Origin: Massilia sp.
GTDB taxonomy: Bacteria > Pseudomonadota > Gammaproteobacteria > Burkholderiales > Burkholderiaceae_D
Assembly: GCA_025359245.1 (NCBI GenBank)
Contig: JANYGW010000150.1
Coordinates: forward strand, 25,165-89,164
DNA length: 64,000 nt
Reading direction: 5' to 3'
This document shows positions 35,702 through 45,630 of this stretch, piece by piece (position 1 is the stretch's first letter; the number at the start of each line of letters is the position of its first letter). The notes beneath the pieces are model-generated. The model made no database searches. It was not told where the DNA came from and was given only the letters and a program-made list of their open reading frames with translations. The position numbers were made by a program, and so were the translations under genes.

Positions 35702-37903
35702 TCAATTGTTCGGTGGGACCGGCGTGCCCGCCGGCTGCACCGCTCCGGGACCGGCGCGGGTCGGCACCGGCACCATCAGCGGGCGTGGCGGCACCTTGGC
35801 CATCGCGCCGCCGGGTGGCGGCTGACCCTTGTTCAGCGCCGGCAGCACCGGCGTGCCATAGTCCGGCATCACGATCGAATCCTGCGGCGCGGCCGCATTC
35901 TGGCCGGCCGAGCGCATGAAGTCGTAGCGGTCGGCGGCAATGGCGTTGCTGTCTTCCTTGCTGCGCACGATCACCGGACGCAGAAAGACCATCAGATTGG
36001 TCTTGGTGCGCTTGCGGCTGCGGTACTTGAACAGGTTGCCGATGATCGGGATGTCGCCCAGGCCGCGCACCTTCTCTTCGGCGTTGCTGGTGTCGTCCTT
36101 GATCAGGCCGCCGATGACGATGATCTGGCCATCGTCGGCGATCACATTGTTTTCGATCACGCGGATGTTGGTCGTCACGCCCGACGGCGAGGCGCGCGTG
36201 CTCTCGTCGACGTTCGAGGTCTCCTGGTAGATTGCCATCTTGATGGTGCCGCCTTCAGAGATCTGCGGGCGCACCCTCAAGGTCAGGCCGACGTCCTTCC
36301 GGTCGATGGTCTGGAACGGATTGGCCCCGGCGGCGCCGCCGGCAGCCGGCGTGGTGAACTGGCCGCTGATGATCGGCACGTTCTGGCCCACCTTGATGGT
36401 CGACAGTTCGTTGTCGAGCGTGAGCATGTTCGGGGTCGACAGGATGTTGCCGTTGCCTTCGGTTTCGATGGCCGAGGCGATCGCGCCCAGGCCGAGCGCG
36501 CCATTGATCATCTTGAACAGGCCGATCGACAGGCCCGGTGCCGGCGCTGCGGCGGAGCCGGCCGCGGCCAGCTTGACCAGGTTGCTGTCGCCGGCGCCGG
36601 TGAAGTTCTGCAGCGCGCCGACCCGGTACTTGCTGTTGGCGCCGCCGGTCAGGCCGGCCCACTGCACGCCGAACTGCGCCGCGTTGTCGGCGTTGACTTC
36701 GACGATCAGCGATTCGATGTAGACCTGGGCGCGGCGCGCGTCGAGCTGGTCGATGACCGAGCGCAGGTTGCGGTAGATCGCGTCCGGCGCGGTGATGATC
36801 AGCGTGTTGGTCGAGGCGTCGGCCTGGATGAAGCCGGCCGTGCTGCCGCCGCCGCCGCTGGACTGCTGGCTGGCCTGCTGGTTCATGGTCGACTGGCCGG
36901 CGCCGAGGCTCTGGCCGGGGCCGTTCTGCTGGCCGCCGGACGACTGCACGCTGCCGCCGGAGGTGCCCTGCTGCGTCTGCGGCAAGGCCGAGGCGTCCGA
37001 CGACACGACCGCGCGCAGCGTCGCCGCCAGCTTGGTCGCGTCGGCGTTTTTCAGGTACACGACGTGCACATTGCCCGCTTCCGAAGTCGGCTGGTCGAGC
37101 TTGGAAATGAGCGACTTGGCCAGGTTGGCGCGCGCGCGCGACGGCGCCTTGACCACCAGCGAATTGGTGCGCGGGTCGGCCGCCACGGTGACGCGGCCGG
37201 AGTCGCCGCCGGCCGACGGCTCGAGCAGCTTGTTGACCAGCGTGGCCAGGTCGGACGCGATCCCGTAGCGCACCGGCACGATGTCGACGTCGGCCGCGAC
37301 CGGCGCGTCGAGCGCTTCGATGATCTTGGTCAGGCGGCGCAGGTTGTCGGCGTAGTCGGTGATGACCAGGCTGTTGTTGCCCGGGTTGGCCATGATCGAA
37401 TTGTTCGGCGAAATCAGGGGCCGCAGCACCGCGGTCAGGTTGGCCGCCGATTCATAGCTCAAATGGTAGATCTGGGTGGCGATCTGGTCGCCCTTGACGC
37501 TGCGCGCGCCCTTGCCGACCTGGGTTGGCGACGCTTGCAGCTTCGCTTCGGCTTCCGGCACCACCTTGGCGTAACCGTCGCCGGTGACGACCGCGTAGCC
37601 TTGCAGGCGCAGCGCGGAGGTCAACAGGCTGAAGGCCTGCGACTTGCTGATCGATTTTTCCGACACCAGCGTCAGCGTGCCTTTCACGCGCGGGTCGATG
37701 ATGAAGGTCATGCCGGTGTAGTGGCCGACCGCCTTGATCACCGATTCGATGTCGGCGCCCACGAAATTGAGGGCCGCCTCGTCTTCGGGCGCCGCCCACA
37801 GGGGCGCGGGAACGGCCGCGACCGCGCAGCACAGCATGGCGCCGGCGACGACACGGCGCAGCGCCGGGAATTGGAATGTGCTTGCAGTCTGTTTTTTCAT
37901 CAT
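35702..37903 (-). CDS. gspD: Type II secretion secretin GspD
   Basis: 733 residues with a signal peptide (about 1-38). N0 (about 45-115) contains [16 protein letters not shown], and the N1-N3 repeats extend to about 400. The N3 domain has a long Gly/Ser/Gln-rich insertion (about 310-350). The C-terminal secretin domain (about 405-640) contains VPIISGQFT and the signature [15 protein letters not shown], and an S-domain-like Pro-rich tail ends the protein. It forms the outer-membrane channel. Its start ATG overlaps the gspN stop. Confidence 0.96.
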   Translation of the reverse strand: MMKKQTASTFQFPALRRVVAGAMLCCAVAAVPAPLWAAPEDEAALNFVGADIESVIKAVGHYTGMTFIIDPRVKGTLTLVSEKSISKSQAFSLLTSALRLQGYAVVTGDGYAKVVPEAEAKLQASPTQVGKGARSVKGDQIATQIYHLSYESAANLTAVLRPLISPNNSIMANPGNNSLVITDYADNLRRLTKIIEALDAPVAADVDIVPVRYGIASDLATLVNKLLEPSAGGDSGRVTVAADPRTNSLVVKAPSRARANLAKSLISKLDQPTSEAGNVHVVYLKNADATKLAATLRAVVSSDASALPQTQQGTSGGSVQSSGGQQNGPGQSLGAGQSTMNQQASQQSSGGGGSTAGFIQADASTNTLIITAPDAIYRNLRSVIDQLDARRAQVYIESLIVEVNADNAAQFGVQWAGLTGGANSKYRVGALQNFTGAGDSNLVKLAAAGSAAAPAPGLSIGLFKMINGALGLGAIASAIETEGNGNILSTPNMLTLDNELSTIKVGQNVPIISGQFTTPAAGGAAGANPFQTIDRKDVGLTLRVRPQISEGGTIKMAIYQETSNVDESTRASPSGVTTNIRVIENNVIADDGQIIVIGGLIKDDTSNAEEKVRGLGDIPIIGNLFKYRSRKRTKTNLMVFLRPVIVRSKEDSNAIAADRYDFMRSAGQNAAAPQDSIVMPDYGTPVLPALNKGQPPPGGAMAKVPPRPLMVPVPTRAGPGAVQPAGTPVPPNN

Positions 37904-38673
37904 TTGAACTCTAAGGCGATTGTTTTCTTGCCACCCACCATTCGGCGCTGGCCCAGTAAATTCAGGAGATTACCCAGCGTTTCTTCGTAGCCATCGGCCG
38001 CCTGCGCCTGCCCGGAAAACTGGAAACGCCCATTGTCGAGCGATCCCTTCCCCGATAACAGCAGCGCGCCGCGCACCGTACTCAAACTTAAAGCGGCCTG
38101 CTGCCCGCGCCAGTCCATGCTCATCTCGTAGCTGCCGAGCGGCTTGACCGGCGCCATGCGCGAGCCCATATCGTTCAGCGCCAGCATCGTGTGGCCCGTC
38201 ACGGCCATCCCGTTGCCGGCGCGCGCCAGCTGCAGCGCGCTCCAGGACAGCTTCATCGCCCCGGACGGCGCCAGCGTGTTGAGCGGCGCGCCCAGTCCGG
38301 CCAGGCGTTCGGCCGGCAGCAGCAGCGCGCCCGGACTGACTTCCCACTGCGACCAGCTGCCCGTCAGCGTCACCGGCGCGCTCAGCGCCTCGGCGTTTTC
38401 GAGCGTCATGTCGACCTGGCCGAGCAGCACCATGGGCGACAGCCGCCACGAAAAGCGCCCCGCCAGCAGCGGCGTCACCGCCCCGCTGGCGCCGGCGGCG
38501 CCGCCGACATAGGCCGAGCCGCGCCACAGCGTACCTTGCGCGTCTCCCAGAGTCAAACGCCCGCCCGTGCGGTCCTCCACAATGGAGCCGAGCCAGGTGG
38601 CGGGCAAAAATACCAGCACCGTCAGCGCAACGGCCGCGGCGATCGCCGCCAACCATAGCACGGCGCGCTTCAT
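37900..38673 (-). CDS. gspN: Type II secretion system protein GspN
   Basis: 257 residues. A single N-terminal membrane helix (about 4-24) and a periplasmic beta-rich domain are seen. WLGSIVEDRTGGRLTLGDAQGTLWRGSAYV is the conserved GspN opening. The protein is an accessory component, absent from some T2SS loci. The start overlaps the gspM stop and the stop overlaps the gspD start, so all are translationally coupled. Confidence 0.88.
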   Translation of the reverse strand: MKRAVLWLAAIAAAVALTVLVFLPATWLGSIVEDRTGGRLTLGDAQGTLWRGSAYVGGAAGASGAVTPLLAGRFSWRLSPMVLLGQVDMTLENAEALSAPVTLTGSWSQWEVSPGALLLPAERLAGLGAPLNTLAPSGAMKLSWSALQLARAGNGMAVTGHTMLALNDMGSRMAPVKPLGSYEMSMDWRGQQAALSLSTVRGALLLSGKGSLDNGRFQFSGQAQAADGYEETLGNLLNLLGQRRMVGGKKTIALEFK

Positions 38674-39191
38674 CGGGCCGCGTCTCCGGTGTTCTGGCGC
38701 AGCGTCAGCACCGCGTCGACCTGCCCGGCCGGGGTCGCGGCGGTCACCGCCACGTCCTCGGCGACGATGCGGTTTTCACGGCGCTGCGCGTCCAGCCAGG
38801 CGTACATGCCGGCAAACGACACGCCGTTCAGCTGCAGCTTGGCGTAGTCGCCCGAGATGATCAGCGAGGTCGGCGTGATCGAGCGCGCCGTCAGGCCGGC
38901 GCTGACCGACTCGCGCGTCATGGGCGCCACTTGCGGCACCGGCTGGCGCGCCAGCTCGCCCGCTTCCTGCCCCAGCGCGGCCATTTTGGCGGCCTCCTCG
39001 CGCAATTGCGGCAGCTGCGCGCGCAGCTTGGTGCGCCCGTCCAGGGCCGGCGCCACGAACAGCAGGTACACCAGCGCGGCCAGCACGGCGACGCCGCCCA
39101 CCGACAGGTACTTGCGTTCCTGCTCGGTGCGCGCCAGCCAGAACAGCGCCAGTTGATCCTTGAAGTGGGTTACCACGGTCGTTGCACTCAT
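38670..39191 (-). CDS. gspM: Type II secretion system protein GspM
   Basis: 173 residues from the ATG opening MSATTVVTHF, which overlaps the gspL stop as ATGA. One membrane helix (about 29-47) is preceded by the ARTEQERKYL stretch. A periplasmic ferredoxin-like fold follows. GspM binds GspL and stabilises the platform. A longer open frame upstream reads through gspL out of phase and is not coding. Confidence 0.88.
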   Translation of the reverse strand: MSATTVVTHFKDQLALFWLARTEQERKYLSVGGVAVLAALVYLLFVAPALDGRTKLRAQLPQLREEAAKMAALGQEAGELARQPVPQVAPMTRESVSAGLTARSITPTSLIISGDYAKLQLNGVSFAGMYAWLDAQRRENRIVAEDVAVTAATPAGQVDAVLTLRQNTGDAAR

Positions 39192-40405
39192 TTTTTTCCT
39201 CCCGCGGCGCGGATCACCCAGGTGCCGGAGCCCGAGTCGGTCAGGTCCAGGCCGCGCGCGGCCAGCGCATCCTTGATCGCCTTGGCCGCGCCCGGGTCGG
39301 CCGACTCGGGATTGACCTTGACCGTCATCGCGCGTTCGCGATAGGCCAGCGAGGCCAGCACCACAGGCCGCGGCGCGGCGCGCGCCGCTTCGCCGAAGGC
39401 CGCCGCCATGAAGGTGAATTCTTCCGGCGTGACCTGGCCCTGCAGGACCCGGGCGCGCGCGATGTTCTGGCGCATCTGGGCCGCCGGGTCGCTCGAGATT
39501 ACGGTCTCTTTCGGGTAGGCGGTCTTGAAAGTCTGGGTCATGCCGGCGCTGATGGCCTGGGCTTCGCGCTTGAGGCGCATCCATTGCACGTTCAGGCCGA
39601 CCAGGTTGACCACCACGGCCAGCAGCGCCAGGCGCAGCGGCCAGCGCCATTTTTTCCAGTCGCGCACCTGCGCGCCGGCCGCGCCCAGGCCCGGCACCAG
39701 GTCCAGCGTGGTGCTCTTGGCGCCGGCGATCCAGTGCGCCCAGTGTTCGGCTTCGACGGCGATGCCGGGGCCGGCTTCGGCCACCAGCGCCTGGTATTCG
39801 CCCAGCTGGGCCGGTTCGACGTACAGGTTCAAGGGCGAATCGCCGGCCAGCGCGCGCACCGTCTGCAGCGCCATGGCCGGGGTGCCGGCCATGGCCAGGC
39901 CCAGGCCCTGATGCAGGCCGTGGCGCAGCGTGATGCCGGTCGCGTCGATGGCGCCCGACACGTTGCCCGGCGCGAGCGGCAGGCACAATTGGGAAGGCAC
40001 CGCGCCGACCGTGCGCGCGCCCTGCGCCAGCAGCGCCTTGACGATCGCCTCGAGCCAGCCGCGCTGGGCCACGGCGACGGTGCGGGTGCCGTCGTCGAGC
40101 TGGGCCGGGGCGGCCACCAGCACGCAGTCGTCCGGGTCGCCCAGCACCTGTTCTTCGACCAGGCTGGGGAGCGCGGCCTTCAGGCGCGCGTTCGACAGCG
40201 GCGGGGTTTTCACCTGCAGCAGCGTGACGTCGGCGGCGGCCAAGAGCAGCACCACATGGCGGCTGGCCGCGACCACGTCGCCCATGCTGCGCAGTGCGCC
40301 TTCGCCCTGCTGGATCAACGCGCCGCCGTCGGCGACCAGCGCGAAGCGCGCCAGGGCGCCTTCGTGGTCGGCGCGCGCCGGAAGCCGGATATATAAAGTA
40401 GTCAA
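39188..40405 (-). CDS. gspL: Type II secretion system protein GspL
   Basis: 405 residues, probably starting with TTG at 40405 (MTTLYIRLPAR is the usual GspL opening). The cytoplasmic actin-like domain covers about 1-240 and contacts GspE. One membrane helix lies at about 255-275 (LRLALLAVVVNLVGL), and the periplasmic domain ends at the C-terminus. The stop overlaps gspM. The TTG start suggests modest translation compared with neighbours. Confidence 0.9.
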   Translation of the reverse strand: MTTLYIRLPARADHEGALARFALVADGGALIQQGEGALRSMGDVVAASRHVVLLLAAADVTLLQVKTPPLSNARLKAALPSLVEEQVLGDPDDCVLVAAPAQLDDGTRTVAVAQRGWLEAIVKALLAQGARTVGAVPSQLCLPLAPGNVSGAIDATGITLRHGLHQGLGLAMAGTPAMALQTVRALAGDSPLNLYVEPAQLGEYQALVAEAGPGIAVEAEHWAHWIAGAKSTTLDLVPGLGAAGAQVRDWKKWRWPLRLALLAVVVNLVGLNVQWMRLKREAQAISAGMTQTFKTAYPKETVISSDPAAQMRQNIARARVLQGQVTPEEFTFMAAAFGEAARAAPRPVVLASLAYRERAMTVKVNPESADPGAAKAIKDALAARGLDLTDSGSGTWVIRAAGGKK

Positions 40406-40422
40406 ACAGTCTCGCTTTCGTT

Positions 40423-41385
40423 CTAGTTTTGTCGCACCCAGACCGTCGTGGTCTTGAACTGCTGGGTACTCAATTCACGGTACACCAGTGCCTCGGCATC
40501 GAGCGCGGCGCGGTCCAGGCGCACCCGCGAGCTGACCAGGAACCACTCGCTCTTGACATCCACGGCCGCCGGCACGGTCAGCTGGGCCCCGAACAGCTGG
40601 CCGGTAAAATCGCTGACCTGGCGATAGTATGCCTGCTTGCGGCGCGCCACCAGCGCGGTCGCCTGCGCTACCGAATAATTCTCCACCAGCGCCGCGATCA
40701 CTTCGGGCGGCGCCGTATTCACATTCACCGTCACCGCGTTGGCCGGCAGCACGGTGACGAACTCGCGCAGCTTGTCGACGATGGCGACCGTATAGCCGGG
40801 AATGGCCAGCAGGTCGTCGAGCTGGGTCAGCGCGATCGGCGCCTTGGTGCGCACCGGCGGCGTTGGCTGCCCGGTCTGGGGCGGCAGCGGCGGCGTGCCG
40901 TCCGCCACCGCCTGGGCGGTACGCATCGCGAGCGCCTGGTCGATCTGCAGGTTGGCCAGCAAACGCTTAAAAATGAGCAAATGCCCGGCATTGATCTGCG
41001 GTCCGGTGGTCAGGTTGGTGAGATTGTAACGCGAGGTGGCGTCAATAATCCGCCCTGACAGGCTCGCATCGAAAATTTCTCCTTCGACACGCTCGCGTTC
41101 GATGTACTGGTCGAGCCGGGTTTCGGCCAGCGGCGTGTTCCACACCGCCGTCAGCGATGTAAAGGTCGGGCTGTCCATGCCGTCCTGGCGCAGCACCAGC
41201 CGGGCCCAGTCCAGCGCGCCGCGCAAGATCCATTTGGTCTGCAGGTGCAGGCGCTGGTTTTCCATGGTGCGCACCTGGACCTGCTGCTGCCAGAACAGGC
41301 TGGCCACGATCGTGATCGCCAGCGTGGTCAGCAGCAAGGCGGTGATCACGGCCACGCCGCGCTGCTTGTGCGGAACGGGGCGCAT
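40423..41385 (-). CDS. gspK: Type II secretion minor pseudopilin GspK
   Basis: 320 residues from the ATG at 41385, which overlaps the gspJ stop (TGATG); a GTG one codon earlier is possible. The prepilin-like N-terminus is short and basic, cut before VAVITALLLTTLAITIVASLFW. The large alpha-helical insertion domain expected of GspK is present (about 100-220). GspK caps the pseudopilus tip together with I and J and lacks the usual Glu5. Length agrees with the family. Confidence 0.9.
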   Translation of the reverse strand: MRPVPHKQRGVAVITALLLTTLAITIVASLFWQQQVQVRTMENQRLHLQTKWILRGALDWARLVLRQDGMDSPTFTSLTAVWNTPLAETRLDQYIERERVEGEIFDASLSGRIIDATSRYNLTNLTTGPQINAGHLLIFKRLLANLQIDQALAMRTAQAVADGTPPLPPQTGQPTPPVRTKAPIALTQLDDLLAIPGYTVAIVDKLREFVTVLPANAVTVNVNTAPPEVIAALVENYSVAQATALVARRKQAYYRQVSDFTGQLFGAQLTVPAAVDVKSEWFLVSSRVRLDRAALDAEALVYRELSTQQFKTTTVWVRQN

Positions 41386-42023
41386 CACAAGCCCCCCATC
41401 AGGAACGATTTGGTCATCACCAGCTGGGTGTCCTTGGTCTGCAGCGAGACCCGGATGCCGGTCGGGTCGAGCGACAGCGCGGTCGGGTTGCTGCCGGGCG
41501 GCTGTCCGCCGGGCAGCCAGTGCTTGTTTTCCCACACTTCCGTCATCATCGCCGTCACGCCGCTTTGCAGCGCCACCGGCGCAGTATTGTCGGTGTCGGT
41601 GGTGGCGGCCTTCCACAGCTTGTCGAGCTGGATCAGGTCGCGCGTGCCGGCCGACTCGCGCCGCAGCAGCACGCCATCGACCAGGCTGTAGGACACCACC
41701 TGCAGCAGCGCCGCCTCGTTTTCGCGGTAGGCGGTGCGCACCAGCGTCATATGGTTTGCCGGGGCCAGCAGGAAGGGCCGCGGCTGCGGCTGCGGCGGCA
41801 CCTGCTGCAGCAGGTCGGCGGTGGCGATGTGCTCGATGTCGCTTTGCATCTGGGCAAAAGCGAGCTGCATGCCGCGCGTGGCCTCCATCTGGCTGGTCAG
41901 CGCCACGCGCGCGCGGATGATGCCGTCCAGGCCGCGCCAGCCCAGCACCGCGACAATGGCCAGGATGCTGATGGCCACCAGCAGTTCGATCAGCGTAAAG
42001 CCGCGGCGGCGATCGGCGCGCAT
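41385..42023 (-). CDS. gspJ: Type II secretion minor pseudopilin GspJ
   Basis: 212 residues from the ATG overlapping the gspI stop (TGATG at 42023). The prepilin cleavage motif RRGFTLIELLVAI is close to the N-terminus (cut between G9 and F10, Glu at mature position 5). The rest is a pseudopilin beta domain. It is part of the tip complex with GspI and GspK. Confidence 0.92.
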   Translation of the reverse strand: MRADRRRGFTLIELLVAISILAIVAVLGWRGLDGIIRARVALTSQMEATRGMQLAFAQMQSDIEHIATADLLQQVPPQPQPRPFLLAPANHMTLVRTAYRENEAALLQVVSYSLVDGVLLRRESAGTRDLIQLDKLWKAATTDTDNTAPVALQSGVTAMMTEVWENKHWLPGGQPPGSNPTALSLDPTGIRVSLQTKDTQLVMTKSFLMGGL

Positions 42024-42400
42024 CAGTCGTTGAGCACCAGCTGGACCAGCTTGATGATGCGCCGGCCCGGGTCGGTCATGTCGACCACGCCCACTTCGAC
42101 CCGGCGCATGCGCGGGTTCGGGGTCGGCAGCACTTCTTCCTGGCACACCAGTTTCAGGTCGCCCTGCGGGCACTCGAAGCTGCGCTTGCCAATCGGCGGA
42201 AACACGTGTTCGAGGCGGATCTGGACCAGCCGGTTCTCGGCCGACCAGGTGGCCATCATCGAGGAGCGCAGGCTGGCGCTGTTCGAGGTCAGGCTGCCGA
42301 CCGCGCGCAGCGAGGCGCCCAGCGCGGTGCCGACGATGACCAGCGCCACCAGCACTTCGAGCAGGGTGAAGCCGCCGTTTTTAGGGAGTCGATGCTTCAT
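42023..42400 (-). CDS. gspI: Type II secretion minor pseudopilin GspI
   Basis: 125 residues. Prepilin motif NGGFTLLEVLVAL with cleavage after G10 and Glu at mature position 5. A pair of cysteines (in FECPQGDLKLVC) may form a disulfide. It starts inside the gspH stop and ends inside the gspJ start, in a run of coupled genes. Confidence 0.92.
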   Translation of the reverse strand: MKHRLPKNGGFTLLEVLVALVIVGTALGASLRAVGSLTSNSASLRSSMMATWSAENRLVQIRLEHVFPPIGKRSFECPQGDLKLVCQEEVLPTPNPRMRRVEVGVVDMTDPGRRIIKLVQLVLND

Positions 42401-42876
42401 TCGACGACAAAGTGCCCGATGCCGTCGGCGCGGATGGCGACCCGGTCTTCGCCGATGGCCATGCTCAGCACGAACGGCTTGTCGACCGGTTCGCGCCCGA
42501 AGGTGATGCGCATCGGGTTGCCGCTGCCCACGCCCGGCGGGTCGATCGACAGGTGGATCGGGCCGCCCTTGAACGGGCGCTCGCGCAGCAGGTCGTCATT
42601 GGTCACCGCATCCCAGTGGTTGTCGTTGCGCACCAAAAAGCGGTAGTTGTCGGCGTCCGCCTCGAACGCCACCAGCCGGTTGCGCACGATGGCCTCGTCG
42701 CGCGCCAGCTGCAGCAGCAGCGCGATGCGGCGCGCCTCGCCCTGCAGGTTCTGGTGCGCGCTGGGCATCGCATTGAAGGACACCATGCCGAGCGAAATCC
42801 CGATGATGGCCAGCACGACCATCAACTCGACCAGCGTAAAGCCGCGCATCGCGCGGCCTGGCAGCATCCCCGGCAA
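42397..42876 (-). CDS. gspH: Type II secretion minor pseudopilin GspH
   Basis: 159 residues if read from the TTG at 42876, which is preferred because GGGAG lies five bases before it; ATGs at 42867 or 42849 are alternatives without a spaced site. The prepilin motif MRGFTLVELMVVLAIIG has cleavage after the glycine. It is a single-domain minor pseudopilin. The gspG stop is nine bases upstream. Confidence 0.88.
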   Translation of the reverse strand: MPGMLPGRAMRGFTLVELMVVLAIIGISLGMVSFNAMPSAHQNLQGEARRIALLLQLARDEAIVRNRLVAFEADADNYRFLVRNDNHWDAVTNDDLLRERPFKGGPIHLSIDPPGVGSGNPMRITFGREPVDKPFVLSMAIGEDRVAIRADGIGHFVVE

Positions 42877-42885
42877 GGCCGCTCC

Positions 42886-43320
42886 CTATTCCCAGGAGCC
42901 GATGTCGGCGTCTTCGCCGGTGCCGCCGGGCTGGCCGTCGGCGCCCAGCGAGAACAGGTCGACTTCGCCCTTGACGCCCGGCGACAGGTACTGGTAAGGG
43001 TTGCCCCATGGATCTTTTGGCAGCTTGTCGACGTAGCCGCCCGCTTTCCAGCCGTTGGCGGACGGGCCGCTGGTGGGCTTTTCGACCAGCGCCTTGAGGC
43101 CCTGCTCGGTGCTCGGGTAGCGCTGGTTGTCGAGCTTGTACAACTTGAGCGCCTGCATCAGCGTGCTGATGTCGACCTTGGCGGCGGTGACGCGCGCTTC
43201 GCCCGGTTTGCCCATCAGTTTAGGCACGACCAGCGCGCCCAGGATGCCGATGATGACCACCACCACCATGATTTCGATGAGGGTAAAGCCGCGCTGCAGC
43301 CGGTGTGGGACGTTTCGCAT
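42886..43320 (-). CDS. gspG: Type II secretion major pseudopilin GspG
   Basis: 144 residues. Prepilin motif [17 protein letters not shown] (cleavage after G11, Glu16 is mature Glu5). The family blocks [28 protein letters not shown] and the calcium-binding C-terminal region LGADGQPGG are all present. It is the first gene of the 11-gene T2SS run, G-H-I-J-K-L-M-N-D-E-F. No prepilin peptidase (gspO) lies in the window, so it must be encoded elsewhere. Confidence 0.97.
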   Translation of the reverse strand: MRNVPHRLQRGFTLIEIMVVVVIIGILGALVVPKLMGKPGEARVTAAKVDISTLMQALKLYKLDNQRYPSTEQGLKALVEKPTSGPSANGWKAGGYVDKLPKDPWGNPYQYLSPGVKGEVDLFSLGADGQPGGTGEDADIGSWE

Positions 43321-43352
43321 AGTTAATCGTTAGTCAAAAAAGTGGAACGCAG

Positions 43353-43358
43353 AGTATA
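43353..43358 (-). promoter_or_regulatory. -10 element candidate for gspG operon
   Basis: TATACT (minus strand) lies 33 bp upstream of the gspG ATG. No good -35 hexamer is spaced from it, so it may need an activator. The stretch 43321-43515 otherwise contains no gene. Confidence 0.4.
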
Positions 43359-43469
43359 AGCCGAATGGCGCCGCAGTGACGACGCCTTGCGAGAACAATT
43401 GTCAGGTAATTGTAATCGACGCCAGCCCGGGACCGGCGCGCACGCGGGACGGCTCTGAGCGTGCGCGGC

Positions 43470-43504
43470 GGCGCCGGGACAGGTTCCAGCCTAGTCCCGG
43501 CGCC
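43470..43504 (-). terminator. Strong hairpin after the amidohydrolase gene
   Basis: GGCGCCGGGAC (43470) pairs perfectly with GTCCCGGCGCC (43494) across a 13-base loop, 12 bases past the amidohydrolase stop. There is no T tract. It probably marks the 3' end of the gpmA-to-amidohydrolase transcript. Confidence 0.55.
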
Positions 43505-43515
43505 TTAGCCTTGGC

Positions 43516-45630
43516 TTAATGGCGCTTGGCGCTGCCCGTGAAGCGTTCCAGGGCTGCTTCGTTGCCGCCGGCGGCGATCGTCGCCGACACCGGCGCGAGC
43601 GGTTTCAGCAAAGGCGCATCCTTGACGAACGGGGCAATGCCCAGCTCCTTGTCGAGTTCGTGCGGATACACCAGGTAGCCGCGCGTGATCACCGCCGCCA
43701 CCTTGCGGATGTCGCCGATGTCGCTGGTCGGGTCGCCGTCGACCAGCACCAGGTCGGCCAGCTTGCCGGCCGTCACCGAGCCGCGGTCGTTGCTGGTGCG
43801 GGTGTAGCGCGCGCCGTTGCGGGTCGCCACCTGGATCGCCTGGGCCGGCGTCAGGCCGGCCTTGACCAGCAGTTCGAGCTCGGCTTGCAGCGTGAAACCG
43901 GCCATTTCATCGGTGCCGGCCACGATCGGCACGCCGGCGCGGTACAGCAGGCCGACGAACTCGACCATCTTGGCGTACGATTTTTCATAGCGCGCCAGGG
44001 TGGCGGCGTCGGCGATCTTCATGGTGCCGGCATGGAAACCGCGCTTGACGTCGGGCGGCATGTGATCGGCGATCGGGATGAACGGGGTATTCATGTCGCC
44101 ATCTTTCTGCTTGAGGAAGGCGAAGGTGGCCAGCGTCGGGTCGATGACAGTTTGTTTCATTTTGAGCCTCAAAATGAAATTTTTGACCACCGGGGAATTG
44201 AAGTCCAGGCCCGCCACTTTCTCGGCCGGCAAGATGAACCGGTCCAGCGTGCGGGTATCGGTCTCGGGCGTGGCGAGGAAGTTGAGCATGACCTGGTTGA
44301 TGTGCTGGATCTCGTCATAGCCGGCGTCGAGCGCCTCGTGCGCGCGCAGCCCGACCGGGATGTGGCCGGACACGCGCATGCCGCGCCCGTGCGCGTAGGC
44401 GATGGTGTCCTTCAGGATCGCCTTGGGGAAGGAGTTGTAGATTTTCAGCTGGGGATAGCCATGCTCGGCATACCAGTCGATCGCGTTCCTGGCCTCGGCC
44501 AGGTCCTTGATGACGAAGCCGTTATTGGCCGACATCGGGCTGGCCCCTTCGAGGAAGCCGCACGGCACCACTTGCGGGCCGAGCAGGCGCCCGCCCGCGT
44601 TTTCGTCGAGCATCTGCTGCATGGTGGCGTTGTCGTTGCCCATGTCGCGCACCGAGGTCACGCCGGCAGCCAGGTTCAAGCCCCCTTCCCAGCGGCCCAC
44701 GTGGCCATGCATGTCGAACAGGCCGGGCAGCATGATGCGCCCGGCGGCATCGATCTCGTTGACGGCGCCGCGCACGGGCGAGCCGGCCGGCAACACCGCC
44801 GTGATGCGCCCGCGCAGCACGTAGACGTCGGACGGCGCGCCCACGGTGGCCTTGTCGCTGTCGAAAATGCGCGCGTTGCGCACCACTGTCAGGCCGTCGA
44901 GCTTGTGCTGCAAGCGCGTGGCCATGTCGGCCAGCAGGCCCGCCTCGGCCAGTTTCTGGCGCGCCGCCAGCGGCTTGGCGGCGTCGGCCCAGCCTTCTTC
45001 GGTCATGGCCATGTAGCCGGGCGCGACGAAGGCGAACAAATGCGGCTTGGCGCCGGTGGTGGCCCACATGAATTGCGGCGACAGGCCCAGCCCGGTCAGC
45101 GCCAGCAGCTGCACGGTCTGCGACTTGGCGCCGCTGGTGACGACCATCTCGTCGAGCTTGCGCTGGCTCAGCTGTCCGGACGGCAGCAGCGCCAGCGGCT
45201 GGCCCGGATGCGCGGCCAGCGCGGCGATCGCCACCGAAGCGGTCTCGAAGGAGGAGCTGAGCGGCACGTACATCGCGCCGCCGGCGCCGGCCTTGGTCCC
45301 TTGTTCCGACGTCGAGTGCCAGCTGGCGGTGCCGTCCTTGATTTCGAAATGCTCGTCGATGACCGAGCCGAAGGTGGAATTGCCCGTGACCGCGTAATCG
45401 CTCATGGTGCCGTCGGCGCCGACCTTGAAGCGTTCCGCCAGCTCGGGGCCGCGGCCGTTGTCCTTGTAGATGAACTTGACGCGGGTGCTGCCGTCGTCGT
45501 CGCGCTCGACGACCTGGCCGCCGGCCCGGGTGCCGTTTTCCAGGTAGATGTCATAGCGGGTGGTCTGGGTGGCGGCGTGCGCGGCGGCGCCAAAGGCGGC
45601 GGCGATGGCAAGTACGAGGATCTTTTTCAT
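43516..45630 (-). CDS. Secreted amidohydrolase-family (M38-like) protein
   Basis: 704 residues. A signal peptide (about 1-20, AAHA) is followed by a beta-rich N-terminal domain of about 220 residues with no recognised family. The amidohydrolase barrel (about 250-640) follows. Metal-binding motifs include DMHGHVGRWEGG (HxH), SGHIPVG and QHIN, and the metal aspartate in GTDEMAG. Such enzymes hydrolyse C-N bonds in peptides, imidazolones or cyclic amides; the substrate is unknown. The start ATG overlaps the moeB-like stop, with AAGGAGA ten bases ahead. It is the last gene of the gpmA cluster and is not a usual member of it. Confidence 0.85.
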   Translation of the reverse strand: MKKILVLAIAAAFGAAAHAATQTTRYDIYLENGTRAGGQVVERDDDGSTRVKFIYKDNGRGPELAERFKVGADGTMSDYAVTGNSTFGSVIDEHFEIKDGTASWHSTSEQGTKAGAGGAMYVPLSSSFETASVAIAALAAHPGQPLALLPSGQLSQRKLDEMVVTSGAKSQTVQLLALTGLGLSPQFMWATTGAKPHLFAFVAPGYMAMTEEGWADAAKPLAARQKLAEAGLLADMATRLQHKLDGLTVVRNARIFDSDKATVGAPSDVYVLRGRITAVLPAGSPVRGAVNEIDAAGRIMLPGLFDMHGHVGRWEGGLNLAAGVTSVRDMGNDNATMQQMLDENAGGRLLGPQVVPCGFLEGASPMSANNGFVIKDLAEARNAIDWYAEHGYPQLKIYNSFPKAILKDTIAYAHGRGMRVSGHIPVGLRAHEALDAGYDEIQHINQVMLNFLATPETDTRTLDRFILPAEKVAGLDFNSPVVKNFILRLKMKQTVIDPTLATFAFLKQKDGDMNTPFIPIADHMPPDVKRGFHAGTMKIADAATLARYEKSYAKMVEFVGLLYRAGVPIVAGTDEMAGFTLQAELELLVKAGLTPAQAIQVATRNGARYTRTSNDRGSVTAGKLADLVLVDGDPTSDIGDIRKVAAVITRGYLVYPHELDKELGIAPFVKDAPLLKPLAPVSATIAAGGNEAALERFTGSAKRH